Assembly (NCBI GenBank): GCA_020062035.1
Contig: JAGUXD010000185.1
Location: 1-6,020, forward strand
Origin: Candidatus Brocadiia bacterium
Lineage (GTDB): Bacteria; Planctomycetota; MHYJ01; JACQXL01
Direction of reading: 5' to 3'
Length of the DNA: 6,020 nt
The stretch's first letter is position 1; the number at the start of each line of letters is the position of its first letter. A program made the position numbers and the translations under genes. The notes under the pieces are model-generated. The model was not told where the DNA came from and made no database searches. It saw nothing but the letters and a program-made list of their open reading frames with translations. Of the stretch, positions 1-6,000 are shown in pieces.

Positions 1-3000
1 AGCTCACCACCAAAGAAGTAGAGCAGCTGAAGACCGAGCGTAACTTCCGCGCCCAGATGGCTACTACCTTAGGTATCCAGTTAGCCCAGATGCAGAATAG
101 GTTATTAGAAGTCCAGGGTAAGTTAGCGACAGTTCAGGATCAAGCAGAGGGGAAAGCTTTACAAAAACAGGAGAAAGATTTACGCGACCAGTTCCAGGAT
201 ATGAGTTTAATCTTTGTGCAGATAGGCATGTGGTTTAATCTTTATAAACTTGCGATAGAAAAGAAAAAGGAAAACGGCAGGGAGTGGAATGAATATAAAC
301 CAGAAAACCTCCAGACAGATTATTTTTATCGCTTAAAGATAAAAGGCGGTAAACTTTATCGCAAGAAAGATTTACCTACCACCTTAAGAGTAGAAAAAAT
401 CAAAGGTATTGATATCGCCACTAAGGTAGAATGGCCATCCTCTAATGAAGGAGTCTGGCAGGAGAAAGACATACAAGCCTGTTTCCAAGAGGTAGAAGAT
501 GAACTATGCAAGGCTATCCGTATCGAAGTTGAACCTGGCCGGTTTGTGTTTGTAGAAAAAGATAAACTTCCTTCAAACAACGAAGAATTAGAATTTTTGG
601 CAGCAGCCGCTCCTGCTGTTTATGAGGATAGTTTCATTGTGGAGAATGTTACAAAGACAGATTTTTCGAACCTCAACATTGATGTAAAAGTCTTATTCGA
701 AGATTTAATAAAAAATGGTTACATTGACGCAAAAGGCATAATTCAAGATAAATTTTATGAACTAAAAGACCATTCCAGTATGAGTATAAATCCCGCTTAC
801 GAGAACTCAAGAAAGAAAATTTACGATATTTTACAACAATGTCGTCGTAGTGCCCAGAGTAAAATCAAAGACTATGTCCAGAAAGACGGCGAGGCCATTG
901 CTCTCTGGGCAGTGCTGGCTAACGTTGCCCAGAAAGACAGGTCTTCCCGCGAGATGGATGGTTTACTGGGAGAAAATGCCAACCAGGCGCCAAGAGATAT
1001 TTACAGGGAGATGGATTCTGGCTTAACTCCACCTCAGCAGGGCATAGTCAGCCAGGAAGAGGCTTTAGTAAGACCTCAGGAGCAGCTCAAACAAGAAGTT
1101 ATTTCCTCAACAGATACTACCAATCGTCGCCACAATATTGACCTTATGCGTGAAGTGCTTGACCCAAATAAACCATACGAAGGATATGATGTAATTATTA
1201 TTAGCTCTACTACTCCCGATGAAGCAGAATATCAACAGAAGATATTAGAGCAAGCTTTTATGAATATTGCAACAAATAATGAATATACTGGGAATAAGGT
1301 CATAATTCTTTCTTGCCTTGATAAAAGTGAAGGCGGACAGATTATTGGCCAGGTAAATACATGGAAAGACGCAGAAGAGAGGTTTAGAAAATTAGCCAAG
1401 GATAATCATTTGCCAATCATAGAATTGAGCGAACTTCTCAGGCAAGACAAAATAAAGATATCCATTTATCATAATGGCGGTAAAGGGGAACGCGCCAGTC
1501 CTGTCTTGGCAGTGGTTTTAAGTACCAATGCCCTAGCTGTTACTAATCTAGGTAACAGAATAGACACATTCTGGACAAATCAGTTGGCTTTCGGAACCAT
1601 TGAGGCTCGTAAAATCCAACGCTCAAACTTTGCCTTTGATAAATTTATGGTGGATATAGATTGGAAGAAAGTAAGCTATAAGGACCTATTTGATTATGGC
1701 ACAGCAAGACTTACAAAAGATGGCAGGATTTTAAGTTTCTTGGCCAATAAGAAACTAACCAGAAGAAACGCCGAAGGTAGATATGAAGAGAATCCTGAGT
1801 ACGCGAAGCAGTTTGCAGAGTTGAAATCCGCAGAAAGGGCAGCGTTTGACTTCGGTTCATTTAGTATCCATAAGGATATGCATTTTGCTCTTATTGAATA
1901 TTGGGAGAAATATAAGGGCATCTTTGAGATTATGCAAAAAAATAATGGCCGTGCAGGAATCTCAAGAGACATAGACTCGGCCTTAGTTCAGATTCTCGTT
2001 CCATTGGTGAATGATTTAGATAAGAAACAAACACCCAATAAGATTCCCGCAGCAACCAATTTAAGAGAAGCGGATAAAAACCAACGAGAAAAATTATTAA
2101 ATCAAACTGTTTTGGATCTAATCAATGAAATCTTATCAAAAGAAACAATCAAAATTATAGCCATTAACGTAGGGGTAAAAGAGAATAATGTTGAAGAGGT
2201 AACAAAAGACATAAGTAATTTGTTTAAAGCCTATCCTGCGATAAGAGAAACCATTGAGTTTTACCTATTATATAGAGACATCCCGGGAATATTTGGCTAC
2301 TTGGCTAAGTGCGTAGGTTGCGTAAGTCTTGGCGCAGGTAGCCATTGGTTTGCCTACAAGCGGCTGATGGATATTGGCAATGAGAAGTTTCTTATATTAA
2401 CGGATTTAGTAGATAAAGTTTTTGAAATAGCTCCTGATGGTTCAATTGAGACTCGGGATGCCGATGAAACCTCCAGAATAGTAGCAGAGGATACCGGAAG
2501 ATTTAGGGACATCAGTAATGACCAGATAGCTATATTTACAATCAACGGCAAAGAAATAATATTATCTTATGAACAGGTAAAAAGAGGAGTTTTCATCAAG
2601 AATGGCGAAATACTTGAAGGTGACATTGAAGGTGCAGACATATATGTAAAAAATTCTATTATTCAAGGGTGTACTCTTAAGAATAAGAGTGTATTATTAC
2701 CCGGTTCAAGAATTATTAACAGCGTACTTAACTATGCTTCCGGTAAAATAGTGGCAGAGAATTCTTATATAGAATCCACAACAACCATCTTCCTCTACGC
2801 TAAGAATAGCGTTGTCCATAAGGTTATATCTAACCGTCCAGAGCTTAAAGCAGAAAGAGAACTAATCTCAGATGTTTATCGCCCAGACATAAATACAGGT
2901 ATCTTTCCTGAAGGCCAAACAAGAATGCGCGTAAAGGTAAATTATGATCCCAAGCAAGATAAGGAAACTTTTGACGAAAGCGGCAAATATACTTTCCATC

Positions 3001-6000
3001 AGATTCGCGAGATGCCTTGCAATAGAACTCTAAATGATACCATAGAAGCGAACCTAAGAAATGAGGTATTGCGCGATATTATCCAACCCCACGCACCGAA
3101 TCAAAATCAAGATAATCCTGACCCTGCCAAGCCCCGCCCTGGCTTTACCGAAGAAGATGTAATCAAAGAAGCCACCCAGATTATCACCTCAGGCCAAGTT
3201 AATACCTTTGCTATCCTTACACTAAATGACCCAATGGTGCAAGAGATTTTACGTTACTACGAATTAACCAATCAGCTTGATAAAACTACAAGGCTCAAAG
3301 CCATCGTTGAGACTGGACATTTAAGGGCAGGACCCATGCAGACCGCGTATGGTGCAAATGTCTTAGGTTACATCATCATTGCTACTAATGATAATCCTAA
3401 TCCCTCATCAGTATTGATACATGAGAATAACGAAGGTACACACCAAGAAAACCTTGAAGCAGAAAGGAGATTTGTATTCTTAAGTCAATTTCAAATAACC
3501 GGTAAGCCTAGAGAGGGCTTTACTAAGACCGATGTTATCACTGAAGCAAGACATATTATTGAATCGGATCAGATGAGTAAATTCTGGATCATCATAAAGG
3601 ATGACTCCATGTATAGGACAGTAGAAAGGTATTACCGTAATTACGAGCTTCTTGATCATGAATATAGGTTATGGAGCTTAGTAGATCGGGAGTATTTAAG
3701 AATAGGGTATTTGAAGACAGCTTACGGAATAAAAATGAGAATAGATGGCCAAACATGGATACTCGTTGCCATCAATGATAACCCTGATCCTGCTTCGGTG
3801 CTGGTGTATTTGAATAATGAGGGAACGCATGAAAAAAACATTGAAGCAGAAAATGAATTTCAATCCTCCCTTAATAAATACACACGCATTGACATTTATA
3901 ATTCGCTTAGGTGTCCTCCAGATCCAGAAACAATGTCAAAATGTGAAAAGAGAATAGGACAATTATTACCGTTGGTTCCTTCGATAGTTTTAAATTCTGG
4001 AAAAGTTCAAGGGATAAAAATAGGAGATGGGGATATGGGGTGTAGTGGTTCATATGATGGTATAACCATTTCGATTTATCTTAACACTGTTGTGACTATT
4101 GTTGATGAGACTAAAGCTAAGAAGTTTAATGAGGTTTTATTCCATGAATTTGGTGAGGTATTTCTTGACTTATTGAACTCGATAGACAAAGAGAAGTTGG
4201 AATCTTTGTATCGAAAATTATGTTCAAAAAATGACAGATTTTATTCTTTTGAAAGAGAGTGGAGTCGGTGCTCTTTTTGGTCAGACCAGTTTATTTGTGA
4301 TTTCTTTATGCATTATATCTTGTATCCTAATCGATTAAGAGCATTTATAAATTCTCAAAAGTCTCCGGAAGATAGGGAAACTCTATGGGAAATTTATAAT
4401 TTTTATAAGTCTAAATTAGAAAGGGAATATTCAGAAGATATTTCTATCATTTCATCTGATTTATTAAACAATGATTATGCCAAATCTCGAAAAGATTACA
4501 CCGTTTCTACCAGCGAACGTCCAGACAGAACCACATCTACGCCGGATGAGATAAATAGAGTCTTCCGAGGGGCAAATCTCTCTGGATTTGCCATTATGGA
4601 TAAGTTTTTCATAAACCAAGCAACCAATGCCTTAAAAGGCGAAAATCAGACAGCCAAACTCTTACAGAAATTAGCCTCAAATCAATCCCGCGCACCGAAT
4701 CAAGAGGATAGGACTCACAACATTACCGCCCAATCTCAGCTTGAAGCCCCAGTTAAATACTCCTTTGCCAAGCCATTTGAAGAAGAGTTTTGGGATCTTG
4801 AAAGGGATATAGACACTATAGTTCGATTCCTTGAAGACTCGGGAAAGATTAATGGCCCACCTGAAGGATTTGATACAGAAACATTTGCCCTTGCCTACCG
4901 CAAGAAGGGACAGATGCATTGGGCAGAAGGTTTAACCGAACAAGATGTAAGAGAAGCAATCCAAGCATTAACCCGCCAAGGAGAACTCCACTTTGATGAA
5001 GAAACCATCATTACCCACATCAAAGCCCACAAATCCAAAGCCACAGAGCCGGAAGCCATAAGAGCGCAGGTAGAAGAATTCGCAAAACAAGCTCAGCGTT
5101 CCCATCTTGCTGGATGGATTAAGCAACAAGTAGGTATGGAATGGGATAATTTAAAGATTGATGGATGCGATATTGAAAAGGATAAATTTATAAGCGTTAT
5201 ATCGGAATCGTTATTGGCAGTGGTCAAGAATAGACAAGAGGCGAAGATAGGAATTGAGTTATTATTTAGTAGAATAAAGACACGGATTGAAGAAAAATTT
5301 GAGCCTGGTGGTGACCATCATGCTTATGGGTATTCCGGCTGGTATGGTTATAAGTATGCAGTAAGATTTGGAACAACAGATATGGCTTTGGATCTTGCCA
5401 AAAATCCTACTGAGCTTCGCAGACTCATTAATGAAAAATTAACTTCTCGGCAGCAACCCCGCGCACCGAAGGAAACAACCCACTCTATCACCGCCCAGTC
5501 TCAGTTTGATGCGCCAGTTAAATACTTCTTTGCTAAGCCGTTTGAACAGGATTTTGTAAAGCTTGGTGAAGATATAAAAGCTATAGTTCAGTTCCTCAAA
5601 GATTCCGGAAAGATTCATGGCCCACCAGGAGAATTTGATGCTGAGACCTTTGCCCTTACCTATCATAAAGATGGAGAAATGCACTGGGCAGAAGGTTTAA
5701 GCGAGGACATAGTAGGAACTGCAATTGATGAATTAGTTATCGAATTAGCCCGCCAAGGAAAACTCCACTTTAGCAAAGCAACCATCCTTATCCATATAAA
5801 TAAGCACGAGCAGCAACCTGATGATGAATTAGCCATAAGAGCCCAGGTTGAGGAGTTTAAGAAAAATAGAACCGTCCCCAATTCCAATTCTGCAGTCCCC
5901 AATTCTGCACTAACTATATTTCTGGGATACATCTATCTTCTCCAAGCCAATTATCGTTATGTTAAAGGACAATATAGCCAAAGTATTGATACTGCCCAGT

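Noticed and set aside
1..200. Possible phage tail or tape-measure protein from the Gln-rich coiled coil
   Set aside because: Coiled-coil composition alone is not diagnostic, and the modules downstream are not phage-like.
356..580. Small open frame on the minus strand (74 codons)
   Set aside because: It is antisense to the continuous + strand frame, has Ser/Thr-rich low-information content, and has no supporting ribosome binding site or homology. It is a shadow of the real gene.
1694..1972. Minus-strand open frame of 92 codons with a hydrophobic C-terminal half
   Set aside because: It lies opposite the nucleotidyltransferase-like core. The apparent hydrophobicity comes from reading Lys/Glu-rich codons in reverse (AAG/GAA become CTT/TTC).
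2354..2551. Minus-strand open frame of 65 codons
   Set aside because: It is antisense to the connector between the core and beta-helix of the nucleotidyltransferase-like module, with no independent evidence for coding.
3087..5470. Junction word as a CRISPR-like or attachment-site repeat
   Set aside because: The three copies are irregularly spaced (1,599 and 771 bases), in frame and protein-coding, with no spacer structure or integrase gene in view.
4677..5684. Two minus-strand open frames (4677-4919 and 5439-5684) whose products resemble each other
   Set aside because: Their similarity looks like a small duplicated gene family, but they are the reverse complements of repeats B1 and B2, so the likeness is inherited from the + strand duplication.
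5663..5932. Minus-strand open frame of 89 codons
   Set aside because: It overlaps B2 and the VPNS linker on the opposite strand. There is no ribosome binding site or family signal, and the + strand frame explains the sequence better.
5910..5945. Possible transmembrane helix TIFLGYIYLL
   Set aside because: The hydrophobic run is only about 10-12 residues and is followed by Gln, Asn and Arg, too short for a convincing membrane span.
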